From positions 301,494-365,493 of the forward strand of contig JAUVXV010000003.1 in NCBI GenBank assembly GCA_030603365.1: a stretch of DNA of 64,000 bases. The letters are read 5' to 3'. Source of the stretch: Candidatus Heimdallarchaeota archaeon. Its GTDB lineage: Archaea > Asgardarchaeota > Heimdallarchaeia > Heimdallarchaeales > Heimdallarchaeaceae. The notes under the pieces are model-generated. The model saw only the letters and a program-made list of their open reading frames with translations. It ran no database searches and was not told where the DNA came from. This document shows positions 35,718 to 45,667 of the stretch, piece after piece. A program made the translations under genes and the position numbers. How positions within the stretch are numbered: the stretch's first letter is position 1; each line of letters starts with the position of its first letter.

Positions 35718-36476
35718 GTGGAAAAAATTACATCTTTAGAAAATCAAGTTGAACAAGTAGCTAAGTTAGTATTTGAATCAAAATATCTGGTTGTTTTTAC
35801 AGGTGCTGGAATAAGTACAGAATCAGGACTAGCTGATTTTCGTGGAAAAGATGGATTATGGACTAGAAGGGATAAAGGTCTTCCTCCACCTAAATCTAAA
35901 CATTTCGATGAAGTTGAACCTAATGCTGGCCATCGTGCAATAGTTGATTTACAAGAAATGGGTTTACTTAAGTTTCTTCTCTCTCAAAATGTTGATAATC
36001 TCCATCTTAAGTCAGGAATAAAACCAGAGCTTATTGCCGAATTGCATGGTAACTATATGCTGATGAAGTGTATAGATTGTGATACGAGATATACTAAAGA
36101 AAAGATTGGATGGGATAGGGATGTTCATGGTAGAGGTTTTAGAACTGAACAACATGAACCTAATCAACCTCTATGTCCAGAGTGCCAAGGACGAATAATC
36201 ACTTCTGTTGTGAATTTTAATGACCCAATGCCTGAAAAAGAAATGACTATTTCAAAAGAACATACACTGAAGTGCGATTTAATGATTGTTGTAGGTTCTA
36301 GCCTAGCTGTTCAACCCGCTGCTGGTTTTCCTCTCAAAGCCAAGAGAAATGGTGCAAAATTAGTAATAATCAACATCGATTCAACACCTCTTGATAACAA
36401 AGCTGACATAAAATTAGATGTTGAAGCAGGAGAGTTTCTCACAGAAATTGTGGCAACAGTCAAAAAAATGTTTTAA
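35718..36476 (+). CDS. Sirtuin, SIRT6/7-like (class IV) NAD-dependent deacylase
   Basis: 252 residues. FTGAGISTESGLADFRGKDGLWT (NAD binding, 27-49), QNVDNLHLKSG (90-100), catalytic H110 in ELHGN, and a structural zinc held by C118, C121, C153, C156. The blocks NLHLKSG, ELHGN, FNDPMPEKEM and the late KAKRNGAKLVIINIDSTPLD (starting near 206) match SIRT6/7 (for example DGLHLRSG, LATKRRGGRLVIVNLQPT) more than bacterial CobB. It removes acyl groups from lysines using NAD; archaeal targets include chromatin proteins. Start is GTG 35718. Confidence 0.92.
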   Translation: MEKITSLENQVEQVAKLVFESKYLVVFTGAGISTESGLADFRGKDGLWTRRDKGLPPPKSKHFDEVEPNAGHRAIVDLQEMGLLKFLLSQNVDNLHLKSGIKPELIAELHGNYMLMKCIDCDTRYTKEKIGWDRDVHGRGFRTEQHEPNQPLCPECQGRIITSVVNFNDPMPEKEMTISKEHTLKCDLMIVVGSSLAVQPAAGFPLKAKRNGAKLVIINIDSTPLDNKADIKLDVEAGEFLTEIVATVKKMF

Positions 36477-36558
36477 TCTACTTTCTTCCTTTTTAATGAG
36501 TGACAAATGCTTATATATTGGTGTTATTTAGCTTCATTGATTCACAAATTTGTGAAAA

Positions 36559-38166
36559 ATGAAGGAAGTTGAAAAAATGAAAGCAAAAAAAACACTATTT
36601 CCATTATCAGTACTGTTAATACTTATAATGATTATTCCAACTGAAGGTGTAAATGCAGATATTATTATCATTTCTGACCCAGATGATCTTGCTCCCCCTG
36701 ATTTAGCTTATTTGGATATAACTCCAGATACAGTTGACACTGGTTCTTCATCAGGATTGGTAACATTTACCTTACAGATTACTGACGAGATGTCAGGATT
36801 CAGTTATTTGATAATGTATCTTAAAAGCCCCTCACTACAGCAATCTTATTCTATTCAAGTCAACTGGCAATATCCTGTTTCAGGAGACGAATTTGATGGA
36901 ATTTATCAACGTGCTTTTGCATTTCCACAGTATACAGAATCAGGTACTTGGAAGATAACTCAAATATATATTAGAGACACAGTAAGTAACACCCGAATTA
37001 TAAATACCCAAGATATAATAGATCGAGGTTTTAGTCCTTACATCTTCATAACAGGAGGACCTGATTTAGCTGCACCAATGTTACTAGATTTACAAATCGA
37101 TCCTGACACAATCGATGTTAGTCAATATGCAAAAAGAGTGAATTTCACATTCCGTGTTACTGATGACATTGCTGGATTTTATTATTTAATTGTTTATGTC
37201 AGAAGTCCATCAAATAAGCAATATAGATCTTTCCAGGTACAAGAAAGGTACTATCGGATATCAGGAGATAAATTTGATGGAATATATAATCGTACATTTC
37301 AATTTAATGAACACCATGAAGCAGGAACGTGGCGAATAACTCAAATCGTTCTCTATGATTATGTTAGGAACTATCGATACATTACAGAGCAACAAATGAT
37401 AGATGCAGGTTTTGAGACTAGAATTGAATTCATTTCTGATCCTCATGATATCTTAGGTCCAGTTTTGGAAGATTTAGAAATAGACCCAAGAGTAGTAGAT
37501 ACTAGCGCTGGTCCCCAGATAATTTGGTTTACATTAAATGTATCTGATCACCTTGCAGGACTCTATAATACAATGTTACGGATTGTGAGCCCATCAGGAG
37601 CTCAACAATGGAGTAAATCACGTTTGGCTAGATATTCCATATTTTCTGGTGATATCTTCTTGGGACTTAATAAACTAGGCATTATATTACCTCAATATTC
37701 AGAAACGGGAACATGGAAAATAACATCAATTTGTCTCTATGATAATGTCACGAACCGACGGTGTTATGGCTACCAAACCTTAATTGATCTAGGATTCAAT
37801 CCAGACGTAGAAATAGTTGATACAGCAGAAGCGATAGTTGACTTTGATCCTAACACTTTGAATCTACTAAGTGAAGGAGTGCCAGTTACAGTTTATATAG
37901 AACTACCAGTTGATTCTGACTATACTGTACAAGATATTGACATAAGGACTATTCTACTGAATGGATTAATATCGATACTATATTACCCATATTCTATAGG
38001 TGACTATGACCAAGATGGAATACCTGATTTAATGGTTAAATTTGACAGATCCGAGGTACAGAATATTTTGGATGTAGGTAAAGAAATCGAAATAACTGTA
38101 TCGGGACAATTTACGAACGGTGCGAGTTTTGAAGGAATAGATATAATAAAAGTTATGAGTAAATAA
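36559..38166 (+). CDS. Exported protein of three ~130-residue beta repeats
   Basis: 535 residues. Signal peptide near 7-34, then three copies of one domain starting at about residues 45, 170 and 300. Each opens with P-x-L-x-x-L-x-I-x-P-x-x-V/I-D, has a central D-x-x-x-G-x-x-Y, then SGD-x-F-x-G, and closes with E-x-GTW-K/R-I-T-x-I-x-L-Y-D and a (I)D-x-GF. An Ig-like tail of about 110 residues follows, without a membrane helix, so it may be released or held by other proteins. The repeat resembles bacterial surface repeats but no family was recognised. A second ATG at 36577 is the alternative start. Confidence 0.7.
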   Translation: MKEVEKMKAKKTLFPLSVLLILIMIIPTEGVNADIIIISDPDDLAPPDLAYLDITPDTVDTGSSSGLVTFTLQITDEMSGFSYLIMYLKSPSLQQSYSIQVNWQYPVSGDEFDGIYQRAFAFPQYTESGTWKITQIYIRDTVSNTRIINTQDIIDRGFSPYIFITGGPDLAAPMLLDLQIDPDTIDVSQYAKRVNFTFRVTDDIAGFYYLIVYVRSPSNKQYRSFQVQERYYRISGDKFDGIYNRTFQFNEHHEAGTWRITQIVLYDYVRNYRYITEQQMIDAGFETRIEFISDPHDILGPVLEDLEIDPRVVDTSAGPQIIWFTLNVSDHLAGLYNTMLRIVSPSGAQQWSKSRLARYSIFSGDIFLGLNKLGIILPQYSETGTWKITSICLYDNVTNRRCYGYQTLIDLGFNPDVEIVDTAEAIVDFDPNTLNLLSEGVPVTVYIELPVDSDYTVQDIDIRTILLNGLISILYYPYSIGDYDQDGIPDLMVKFDRSEVQNILDVGKEIEITVSGQFTNGASFEGIDIIKVMSK

Positions 38167-38192
38167 CTTTTCTTTTTCTTTTTTTTGGAAAT

Positions 38193-38202
38193 CTATAAAT
38201 AT
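38193..38202 (+). promoter_or_regulatory. TATA box of the SGNH-like protein gene
   Basis: TCTATAAATA, about 42 bp before ATG 38240. A perfect palindrome GGTTTAAACC (38229-38238) lies just before the start codon and could be an operator in the leader. Confidence 0.45.
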
Positions 38203-38239
38203 CATTATTGACTAATTACTTGATTAGGGGTTTAAACCA

Positions 38240-39199
38240 ATGAAAAGAAAAAATGTTTTATTACTAGTATTATTGTTAACAAGTTTAATTCTTATATTTC
38301 AAGTGAAGAGTGTTTTAAGTGCTTCTTTCACAGAATCTGTGATTGCTAATCATTCAACCGTAAATATTGTTCGTTATAATCAAATTCCTGATTCTGTCAT
38401 AATTAACGCAAAGAATACTCTTCATATTGCATATCAGCATACAAGTCATGGATCTCAGATAACAGATGCCATGAGTGCTCTTCCAGCTTTCAAAGAAGGT
38501 AATGGAGGAACAGCAGGGTTGTATGCTTATAATAGTTCTTTTCTTCACGATTATGCAATGCCTTCAGTAGGTGATGTTGGTTATCCTGGATGGGATGATG
38601 CAACTAGAGATTATCTAGATGATTCAGCAAATTCTGATTGTAATGTTATTATGTGGAGCTGGTGTGGTCAAGCTAGTTCCCAAACAGAACAGAGCATGAT
38701 TGATTATTATTTGGCACCTATGACTCTATTAGAATCAGAGTATCCTGATGTAATGTTTGTGTATATGACAGGTCATGTTGATGGAACAGGATTGGAAGGA
38801 AATTTACATCTGAGGAATGAGCAGATCAGAGATTACTGTACAGATAATAACAAGATACTATTCGATTTCGCAGATATTGAATCCTATGACCCTGATGGAA
38901 ATTATTATGGAGATAAATATGTCACTGATAACTGTGGCTGGAATGATGGTGTTGATTCTGGAAACTGGGCATTAGATTGGCAAGCTTCGCATACAGAAAA
39001 TGTAGATTGGTACAGCTGCAGTTGTGCTCACAGTCAAGCTTTAAATGGAAATCAAAAAGCATATGCTATTTGGTGGCTATGGGCTAAACTTTCTGGATGG
39101 GAAGTCACAATTACCGAAGGACTTGCTTCATTGTCTCTTGCTGGATTTCTAGTGATTTCCTTAATCTCTATATCAGCAAAAAAGAAACATAAAAAGTAG
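38240..39199 (+). CDS. Exported SGNH-hydrolase-like protein with C-terminal anchor
   Basis: 319 residues. Signal peptide (NVLLLVLLLTSLILIFQVKSVLS), a single outer domain and one C-terminal helix with a KKKHKK tail. The domain begins HIAYQHTSHGSQITDAM, where HTSHGSQ may be the nucleophile region, and has VIMWSWCGQAS, FVYMTGHVDGTG and a late SHTENVDW; this suggests a remote SGNH fold, with the CxC pair (SCSC) perhaps a disulfide. Substrate unknown. Confidence 0.6.
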   Translation: MKRKNVLLLVLLLTSLILIFQVKSVLSASFTESVIANHSTVNIVRYNQIPDSVIINAKNTLHIAYQHTSHGSQITDAMSALPAFKEGNGGTAGLYAYNSSFLHDYAMPSVGDVGYPGWDDATRDYLDDSANSDCNVIMWSWCGQASSQTEQSMIDYYLAPMTLLESEYPDVMFVYMTGHVDGTGLEGNLHLRNEQIRDYCTDNNKILFDFADIESYDPDGNYYGDKYVTDNCGWNDGVDSGNWALDWQASHTENVDWYSCSCAHSQALNGNQKAYAIWWLWAKLSGWEVTITEGLASLSLAGFLVISLISISAKKKHKK

Positions 39200-39219
39200 C
39201 TTTTACTTACTTTTTCTTC

Positions 39220-39248
39220 TTGATGGTAAAACCATCAACTTTTTTATT
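39220..39248 (+). terminator. Hairpin followed by T run
   Basis: TTGATGGT-AAA-ACCATCAA is a perfect 8-bp stem (39220-39238) followed by CTTTTTTATTAT, an intrinsic-type terminator for the SGNH-like gene. Confidence 0.6.
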
Positions 39249-39299
39249 ATATTATTCAACTTACTATTAAGAGAAGGGTAATAAAATAAGTAGACATAA

Positions 39300-41495
39300 G
39301 TGAGGTTTTCGTGGTTGCAGAACAATATTGAGCAAGAACTAATACTTATTCGAAATATGATCCATAAAGGATCTTATTCGGATGCGTTCATAGGTCTTGA
39401 TAATATTGAAAAATGGGAAAATGTAACAGCTGAGAATATTATAAATATCAACTTTCTAAGAGCAACAATCTCTTTTGAACTAGGCAAATACCAGGAAGCT
39501 CTTCGTATTGTTACTCAATTAGAGCAACAATGCCAACATCAATCAAATAACAGACGACATCTGGAGTGTTTCATTTTAAAAGCTAATATTCTACTTCATA
39601 TTGGATCATTCAAAGATTCTCTAAATATGGTCATTGAATTAGAAAAAAAATTAGAAGATATTTATGATGATAATTCTATTGAGTATAAGAAGAATAAAAC
39701 GACTCTGTTGAAATTGAAAGGAGTATGTTTTAGAGCAACGGGAGAATTAGATTTAGTTGAAGAGACTCTCTTAAAAGGATTGGAAATTGGCAAGAACATT
39801 GATGACAAATTCGAAATTGCTGATATTCTAGATCGTTTAGCAATGTTCTTGAGCAACAAAGAGAATGAATTTGAACGGGCTCTTGAATATGCTAATGAAA
39901 GTATGTTATTGAGAAGAGAAATTGGAAATGATAATTTTACAGCTCAGACTCTCAATAGACTAGGAATTCTTCATAGATATGGTGGAAAATATGATGAAGC
40001 ATTGACATTCTACCAAGAAGCTTTAGATTTAGTTGCTAAATTTAACAACAAAGATCTTATAGCAATACTTAGAAACAATATAGGTGGGATTAAAGACTCT
40101 TTTGGTAATCTGAATGAAGCACTCGATCATTACGCTGTTGCTTTGAAACTTAGTGAAGAAACTAATAACAAGAATATGATTGCAATTGGATATCATAATA
40201 TTGCTTCTGTTTATAGGAGTAGAGGAGAACTCGATCCAGCTTTAGATAATTTTAAACAAGCTTTAGAATATCTACAGGAACAAGGATACCAGGCTCCAAT
40301 TTCTTCTTGTTTGAATAATATAGGACTAGTTTATTACAATAAAGGAGATTTGAAGAAAGCATCAGAATTCATCGAAAAAAGCATTAAATATTCGGAGGAA
40401 GAAAGTCGGTTCACTGCAGTTGGTTCAAGTCTCTATAATTTAATTAGAATCTCACTTGATGATAATCAATTTGATAAAGCAAAAACATATTTCGATAAAC
40501 TTGAAAAAATAAAGAACCAACTAAATCTGAAAGTTGTCAACCATAGAATGAATATCTCTGAAGCTCTAATCCTTATGATTAGTACTCGATTTCAAAATAG
40601 AGCTAAAGCTGAAACCCTGTTGAAAGAAGTGATAAACGATGAAGTTGTTGATCATGAAGTCACTGAAACTGCATTATTGACACTCTGTGATTTATTGTTA
40701 GATGAGTTAAAAATTACTGGTAGTAAAGAAGTATTAGATGAGCTACATGTCTATGTGACAAAACTTGAAAATATAGCTCGTACTCAGCACTCCTATTTGC
40801 TATTAACCCAAACATATTGGTTGCACTCTCAGCTAGCATTAATTTCAATAAATATGCCTAAAGCTAAGAGTTTACTAACCCAAGCGCAGCTAATCGCAGA
40901 AGAAAAAGAATTACATCGACTAGTGCTTAAAATAAGTAATGAGTATGAAAACTTGTTAACCCAAGCAAAACAATGGTCAAGGCTTAAAGATGAAAATGCA
41001 TCCTTAGACCAACGAATGTCAATGATTCAGATTGATGATCTCATCCAGAGTATGACAAAGAAAAGAGAGATTGAACTAATAGATTTTACACAGGAAGATC
41101 CAATTTATCTAATACTCTTGAGTAAAGATGGTAAATCCATTTTTACAAGAAAATTCCATGCTCTTTCTACTCTAGATGATGCATTGATTGGCGGATTCAT
41201 TGCAGCTGTTAATTCTTTTGCAAAAGAAATTTTTGAAACAACTGGTCATATTGAAAGAATTAAACATCAAGATTATACTCTTATTATCAAAGTAGAAGGA
41301 GATATTCTTTTTACATATGTCTATAAAGGTCAATCATTTGCAGCTCTGAGTAAGTTAACTGATTATGTAGAGAAAGTTTCATCAGTAAAATATCTCTGGA
41401 ATTCTATAACTGAAATATCTAGGTCACCAATAAATCTTGAGCCAGGTTTTAAACTAGAATTAGAACGTAAAGCAGATTCAATTTTCGTTTCATAA
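39300..41495 (+). CDS. TPR-repeat protein with longin/roadblock-like C-terminal domain
   Basis: 731 residues, no signal peptide. About ten tetratricopeptide repeats run from residue 20 to 430, the clearest being NRLGILHRYGGKYDEALTFY and NNIGLVYYNKGDLKKASEF; helical repeats continue to about 560. The final 130 residues form an alpha/beta domain: PIYLILLSKDGKSIFTRKF, an amphipathic helix LIGGFIAAVNSFAKEIF, HQDYTLIIKVEGDILFTYVYKGQS. That order is typical of longin/roadblock folds that bind small GTPases. Start is GTG 39300; no ATG fits. It stands alone. Likely a scaffold for GTPase signalling. Confidence 0.78.
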   Translation: MRFSWLQNNIEQELILIRNMIHKGSYSDAFIGLDNIEKWENVTAENIININFLRATISFELGKYQEALRIVTQLEQQCQHQSNNRRHLECFILKANILLHIGSFKDSLNMVIELEKKLEDIYDDNSIEYKKNKTTLLKLKGVCFRATGELDLVEETLLKGLEIGKNIDDKFEIADILDRLAMFLSNKENEFERALEYANESMLLRREIGNDNFTAQTLNRLGILHRYGGKYDEALTFYQEALDLVAKFNNKDLIAILRNNIGGIKDSFGNLNEALDHYAVALKLSEETNNKNMIAIGYHNIASVYRSRGELDPALDNFKQALEYLQEQGYQAPISSCLNNIGLVYYNKGDLKKASEFIEKSIKYSEEESRFTAVGSSLYNLIRISLDDNQFDKAKTYFDKLEKIKNQLNLKVVNHRMNISEALILMISTRFQNRAKAETLLKEVINDEVVDHEVTETALLTLCDLLLDELKITGSKEVLDELHVYVTKLENIARTQHSYLLLTQTYWLHSQLALISINMPKAKSLLTQAQLIAEEKELHRLVLKISNEYENLLTQAKQWSRLKDENASLDQRMSMIQIDDLIQSMTKKREIELIDFTQEDPIYLILLSKDGKSIFTRKFHALSTLDDALIGGFIAAVNSFAKEIFETTGHIERIKHQDYTLIIKVEGDILFTYVYKGQSFAALSKLTDYVEKVSSVKYLWNSITEISRSPINLEPGFKLELERKADSIFVS

Positions 41496-41583
41496 GCTAA
41501 AACCTTCAAATATAGATCAATCATTTTGAAAAATCAACAATAATTCGAATAAAACTTATTATTACTAAGAAAATACTATATAT

Positions 41584-43152
41584 ATGATTCCCCAACCTTT
41601 CAATTTAAAAATTGAAGATGGAAAATTCATCTTGAATGTGGAAACTAAGATATTTGCTCCTGATGACTTAATTGCTGTCTCCCAATATTTGAAGACTTTT
41701 ATCAAACTACCAACTGGTTTTGATCTACAAGATACTCAAACAAAATCCGAACAAAACTCAATCAATTTAGAATTAGATGACACTTTAAAAGGTCTTAATC
41801 CAGAGGGTTATGAACTTCGGATTACTCCAAAACTTGTTCTTCTTAGAGCTCCTCAACCTGCTGGAATTTTTTATGGTATTCAAACGTTACGTCAGTTGTT
41901 ACCAGCAGAGATTGAATCTCAAACAAAAGTTCAAGGTTTAGAGTGGGATATACATTGTTTGATTATTGAAGATTCTCCCCGGTTCAAGTGGAGAGGGTTA
42001 ATGTTTGATTCTGGAAGACATTTCTTTAGTGTAGATGTTATAAAAAAATATCTAGATTTGCTTGCTTTATTGAAAATGAATACATTTCATTGGCATCTAA
42101 CTGAGGATCAAGGTTGGAGAATTGAAATCAAGAAATATCCTAAACTAACTGAAATTGGCTCTAAAAGAGAAGATAGTAGGATAGGTGGCTGGATCAGTAA
42201 GAAGACTAGAGGAGAACCACATGAAGGATTTTACACTCAAGATGAAATCAGAGAAGTAATCCAATATGCAGAAGAACGTTTCATTAGAGTTATACCTGAA
42301 ATAGATGTACCAGGACACTCTTCAGCTGCAATTGCAGCTTATCCTGAACTAAGTTGTACAAAAGAGGAAATCAATGTACCAACTAAGTTCGGAATTTTCG
42401 AAGATATCTATTGTGCAGGGCATGATTTCACATATGAATTTATGGAAAATGTTCTGGATGAAGTATTGTCTCTCTTTCCTTCAGAAATAATTCATATTGG
42501 TGGTGATGAGGTTCCAAAAAAGAACTGGAAAAAATGTGAAGTTTGTAAGAAGAAAATGAAGGATGAAAATCTACGAAATCTAGATGAATTACATGATTAC
42601 TTTACAGAACGGATTTCAAAATATATTGTATCAAAGGGTAGACGAGTAATAGGATGGAATGAGATTCTGGATGAAAAGACTGACAAAAACACAATTGGGC
42701 AACATTGGTTGTTAACAGGTAAAAAACAAGTTAGAAAGCATCTAGAAAAGGGCGGGGATATAGTTGTTTCTAATATGTTCAGATATTATCTTGATTATAG
42801 TTATATAATGACTCCGTTAAGAAAAACATACAAATTTGAGCCTATCTCAAGAACAGTAAAAACTGAGAATCAGCAACAGATACTAGGGATAGAATCACCT
42901 ATTTGGACAGAGTGGGTTCCTAATACTGAAAGGTTGGATTGGCAAGTTTTACCTAGATTAGTAGCTGTAGCTGAAACTGGATGGACACAGAAGAGATTAA
43001 AGAATTTCAAGAATTTCAGAAAAAGGATAGAGAATTTTGAAGAAAGACTTAACTCTCTTGAATTTCAATCTGCTTCTTTCAAGGAAGCAAATCCTGGAAA
43101 TCTAAAGAGACTATTCTTCTTAGCAAGAGCTTTCAAATGGCCTGCAATATAG
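41584..43152 (+). CDS. Beta-N-acetylhexosaminidase, GH20
   Basis: 522 residues. The small N-terminal GH20b domain (to about 130, ending GIQTLRQLLP) precedes the catalytic barrel: RGLMFDSGRHFFS, FHWHLTEDQGWRIEI, VIPEIDVPGHSSA and the catalytic pair D308-E309 in IHIGGDEVP. It removes terminal GlcNAc or GalNAc. No signal peptide is present, so it works on sugars taken up or recycled inside the cell. A Cys pair (CEVCKKK) just after the active site is unusual. Confidence 0.93.
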   Translation: MIPQPFNLKIEDGKFILNVETKIFAPDDLIAVSQYLKTFIKLPTGFDLQDTQTKSEQNSINLELDDTLKGLNPEGYELRITPKLVLLRAPQPAGIFYGIQTLRQLLPAEIESQTKVQGLEWDIHCLIIEDSPRFKWRGLMFDSGRHFFSVDVIKKYLDLLALLKMNTFHWHLTEDQGWRIEIKKYPKLTEIGSKREDSRIGGWISKKTRGEPHEGFYTQDEIREVIQYAEERFIRVIPEIDVPGHSSAAIAAYPELSCTKEEINVPTKFGIFEDIYCAGHDFTYEFMENVLDEVLSLFPSEIIHIGGDEVPKKNWKKCEVCKKKMKDENLRNLDELHDYFTERISKYIVSKGRRVIGWNEILDEKTDKNTIGQHWLLTGKKQVRKHLEKGGDIVVSNMFRYYLDYSYIMTPLRKTYKFEPISRTVKTENQQQILGIESPIWTEWVPNTERLDWQVLPRLVAVAETGWTQKRLKNFKNFRKRIENFEERLNSLEFQSASFKEANPGNLKRLFFLARAFKWPAI

Positions 43153-43498
43153 TTTTATGAAAAAGAAAAATCCGCTACTAAATGATAATTCAATTTTCCT
43201 GAATTCCTTTACAATATCCTCTAAAGTACATGGTTTTTACCCAATTGTAGAGATGGTTAGCCAAGTTTGATTCTTGATTACTTTATCCCATCTTACTTGA
43301 GATGAAGATTTCTTTTCTTTCATTATTGGAACCATCGGTTAGAAGTGGTAATTTTGTTATTGAATATTTAGCATTTACTCCCAAGACTCTTAAGATACAA
43401 GGAAGGATTGAGGTTATTACAATGATTGGAATGACTAGATAATCCTTATAATAGTTTATGTGTCTAATTATGTGAATAAAAGAAGAGAACGTGATTTG
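43153..43498. other. Intergenic region, no supported gene
   Basis: Only short frames occur: a 46-codon ORF on plus (43302-43442) without promoter or ribosome site, and on minus a hydrophobic stretch (YLVIPIIVITSILPCIL) with no start codon. The latter could be a relic of a membrane protein. No repeat or RNA structure was found. Confidence 0.4.
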
Positions 43499-45667
43499 AT
43501 GAAAATAAAATACTCAATAATTATACCTACTCTCAGCATATTGCTTATTACTGCAATTGTCGTACCTCTGGTGGTTTTTCTCCCAGACAAAGATTCAAAT
43601 GGATATGTGTCGTCTTATGGAGTATATGATAATTCAGCAGCAAGTCAGTATGTTGGTGAAAACATTTCAACGTATTTCGGTACATATTCACCACAAGATT
43701 TGGATTATAATCCATCAATAATTCCTTCAAAAATCGAATCAGATCTAAGTAATGTTGATTTTCAAGGCTTAAGTATAGATTCAAGTTTGTATGAAACATT
43801 AGCAAACTATGGGTTTGCAATAGTTGATGAAGGATATACTAGCATCTATAAAATATATGAGTGGTTTAAGGCAGATCCCTATTTCATAACAACTGATCTA
43901 TGTCTTCATACATTTCATTGGCTCTATGATGACAGTTTGAAATTATTGGAATTGATGTACCTTTATGAATTATATAAGGATTTAATAACAAATTTAAGAG
44001 CTGACCAGATTAGCTTAAACTCAACAATTACTGAACCTATTGTTCAAGAAGCGCTCAAAAAGAATATTGCATATTTGACAGTCGTACTCTATCTTCTAGA
44101 TAACACCACATCAATACCAAGTGAAGTAGAAAGCATGGTAAATACAGAATTGGCTAACATTGTTGCAGAAACACAAGCTTCTTCAGCAATACTAGAATAT
44201 CAAGAGAATTTTGCCCAGTATAAAGTAAGAGGACATTATACAGGTAATGAGACATTGGAAAGCTATTTTCAAGCATTAATGTATTCAGGAAGAATGGGAT
44301 ATTTAATCTCTGAATCTGCAGTTGAACAAACCCTTATGACACTACTATTATGTTCATCATTTGATAATTCTTCTTTGCAGGATTTATGGTTTCAAATATA
44401 CGAACCAACCACATTCTATGTTGGTCAAACCTTAGATCTTACACCTTTCGAGATGTATAATATTTGGGTAAGTTTTGGGTCTCCACAAAGTGATCAACTA
44501 GCAAATAATACCTTAGTTGAAGAGACAATTTCATTTGCAAGAAATTATGCAATTGAGCGAGAAAATATCCTCAATGTGGAAAGCATTTTTCCCTCTCCAG
44601 AAAGACCAATTACGTTTAAAATTATGGGTCAAAGATTAACACCTGACTATTATACTTTCCAAAATCTTCTTCATCCTATCGTCGATTCTAGAAACTTTCC
44701 GCAAACATTAGATTTCTTTTCAGTATTAGGAAGCATTCGCGCAGAAGGTTTACTACAATCAGAAAATGATACCTATCCTTACTATGGGGAACAAATACTT
44801 AACTTAAGAGATGAATTTGGTAGTCTAGATTCAGAGGTTTGGGTGCAAAATCTGTACTGGATGTGGATTTATACACTATTTCCACTATTACAGACTCCAA
44901 GTGAGGGATATCCTGGATTTATGTTGAATCATGCCTGGATAAATAAAGAGCTCATGACTACCTTGGGTTCTTTTGCTGAACTTAAACATGATAGCTTACT
45001 CTATGGTTATAGTGGATATGTTAGTCCTGCTGTTTTTCCAGATTATGGGTATGTGGAACCTTATCCAGAGATTTATGGACGATTAGTAAGTATGCTAGAG
45101 ATGTTAAAGGATGGTCTTGATGCTAGAGGATTAATTTCTGCTAGATTGAAAGATAGGATTGAAAGGTGTTTAGAAGTCTTTGAATATTTAACAGATATTT
45201 CCATAAAAATTCTTAACAATGAAGAGCTTACTTCAGATGATCTTCAGGATATCCTTTATACAGGGAAAAGATTGTATGAAATTGTCGTTGATATGATTCC
45301 TGGTTCATCATATGTGGATTCTAGCTTGACTCCCATGGCAGTAATTGCTGATATCTCGACTGACGATTTAGTTACTGGACACACTAAGGAAATTGCAGTA
45401 GGAAATCCTTTGGTTATTTACGTCATTGTTCAAGATTATGACGGTAATCTTTACCTAACAAAAGGTGGAACTTACTCATATTACGAATTCACTGTACCAA
45501 AAAATGAAATAATGAATGATGAAGAATGGAGGATGCTTTTAGAGTCTGATCCTCCTGAAATGCCTGATTGGATTCTGGATATAGAAACTGTGCTGATTGA
45601 ATCAAGTAATATATTGTTAACTGTAATCATAAGATCTAAAGAAAAACTTCTCAGATTTTATTCATAA
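43499..45667 (+). CDS. DUF3160-family exported protein
   Basis: 722 residues. An N-terminal hydrophobic segment (IIIPTLSILLITAIVVPLVVFLP) anchors or exports it. The family core is recognised from NYGFAIVDEGYTSIYKIYEWF, PYFITTDLCLHTFHWLYDDSL, RPITFKIMGQRLTPDYYTFQNL and FAELKHDSLLYGY. DUF3160 proteins occur in archaea and bacteria and their function is unknown. The reading frame extends to a GTG at 43460, but ATG 43499 before the signal is preferred. Its end overlaps the convergent DinB-like gene by 10 bp. Confidence 0.88.
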   Translation: MKIKYSIIIPTLSILLITAIVVPLVVFLPDKDSNGYVSSYGVYDNSAASQYVGENISTYFGTYSPQDLDYNPSIIPSKIESDLSNVDFQGLSIDSSLYETLANYGFAIVDEGYTSIYKIYEWFKADPYFITTDLCLHTFHWLYDDSLKLLELMYLYELYKDLITNLRADQISLNSTITEPIVQEALKKNIAYLTVVLYLLDNTTSIPSEVESMVNTELANIVAETQASSAILEYQENFAQYKVRGHYTGNETLESYFQALMYSGRMGYLISESAVEQTLMTLLLCSSFDNSSLQDLWFQIYEPTTFYVGQTLDLTPFEMYNIWVSFGSPQSDQLANNTLVEETISFARNYAIERENILNVESIFPSPERPITFKIMGQRLTPDYYTFQNLLHPIVDSRNFPQTLDFFSVLGSIRAEGLLQSENDTYPYYGEQILNLRDEFGSLDSEVWVQNLYWMWIYTLFPLLQTPSEGYPGFMLNHAWINKELMTTLGSFAELKHDSLLYGYSGYVSPAVFPDYGYVEPYPEIYGRLVSMLEMLKDGLDARGLISARLKDRIERCLEVFEYLTDISIKILNNEELTSDDLQDILYTGKRLYEIVVDMIPGSSYVDSSLTPMAVIADISTDDLVTGHTKEIAVGNPLVIYVIVQDYDGNLYLTKGGTYSYYEFTVPKNEIMNDEEWRMLLESDPPEMPDWILDIETVLIESSNILLTVIIRSKEKLLRFYS

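Noticed and set aside
43302..43442. 46-codon ORF in the gap before the DUF3160 gene
   Set aside because: No promoter, ribosome site or protein-like pattern; could be chance in AT-rich DNA.
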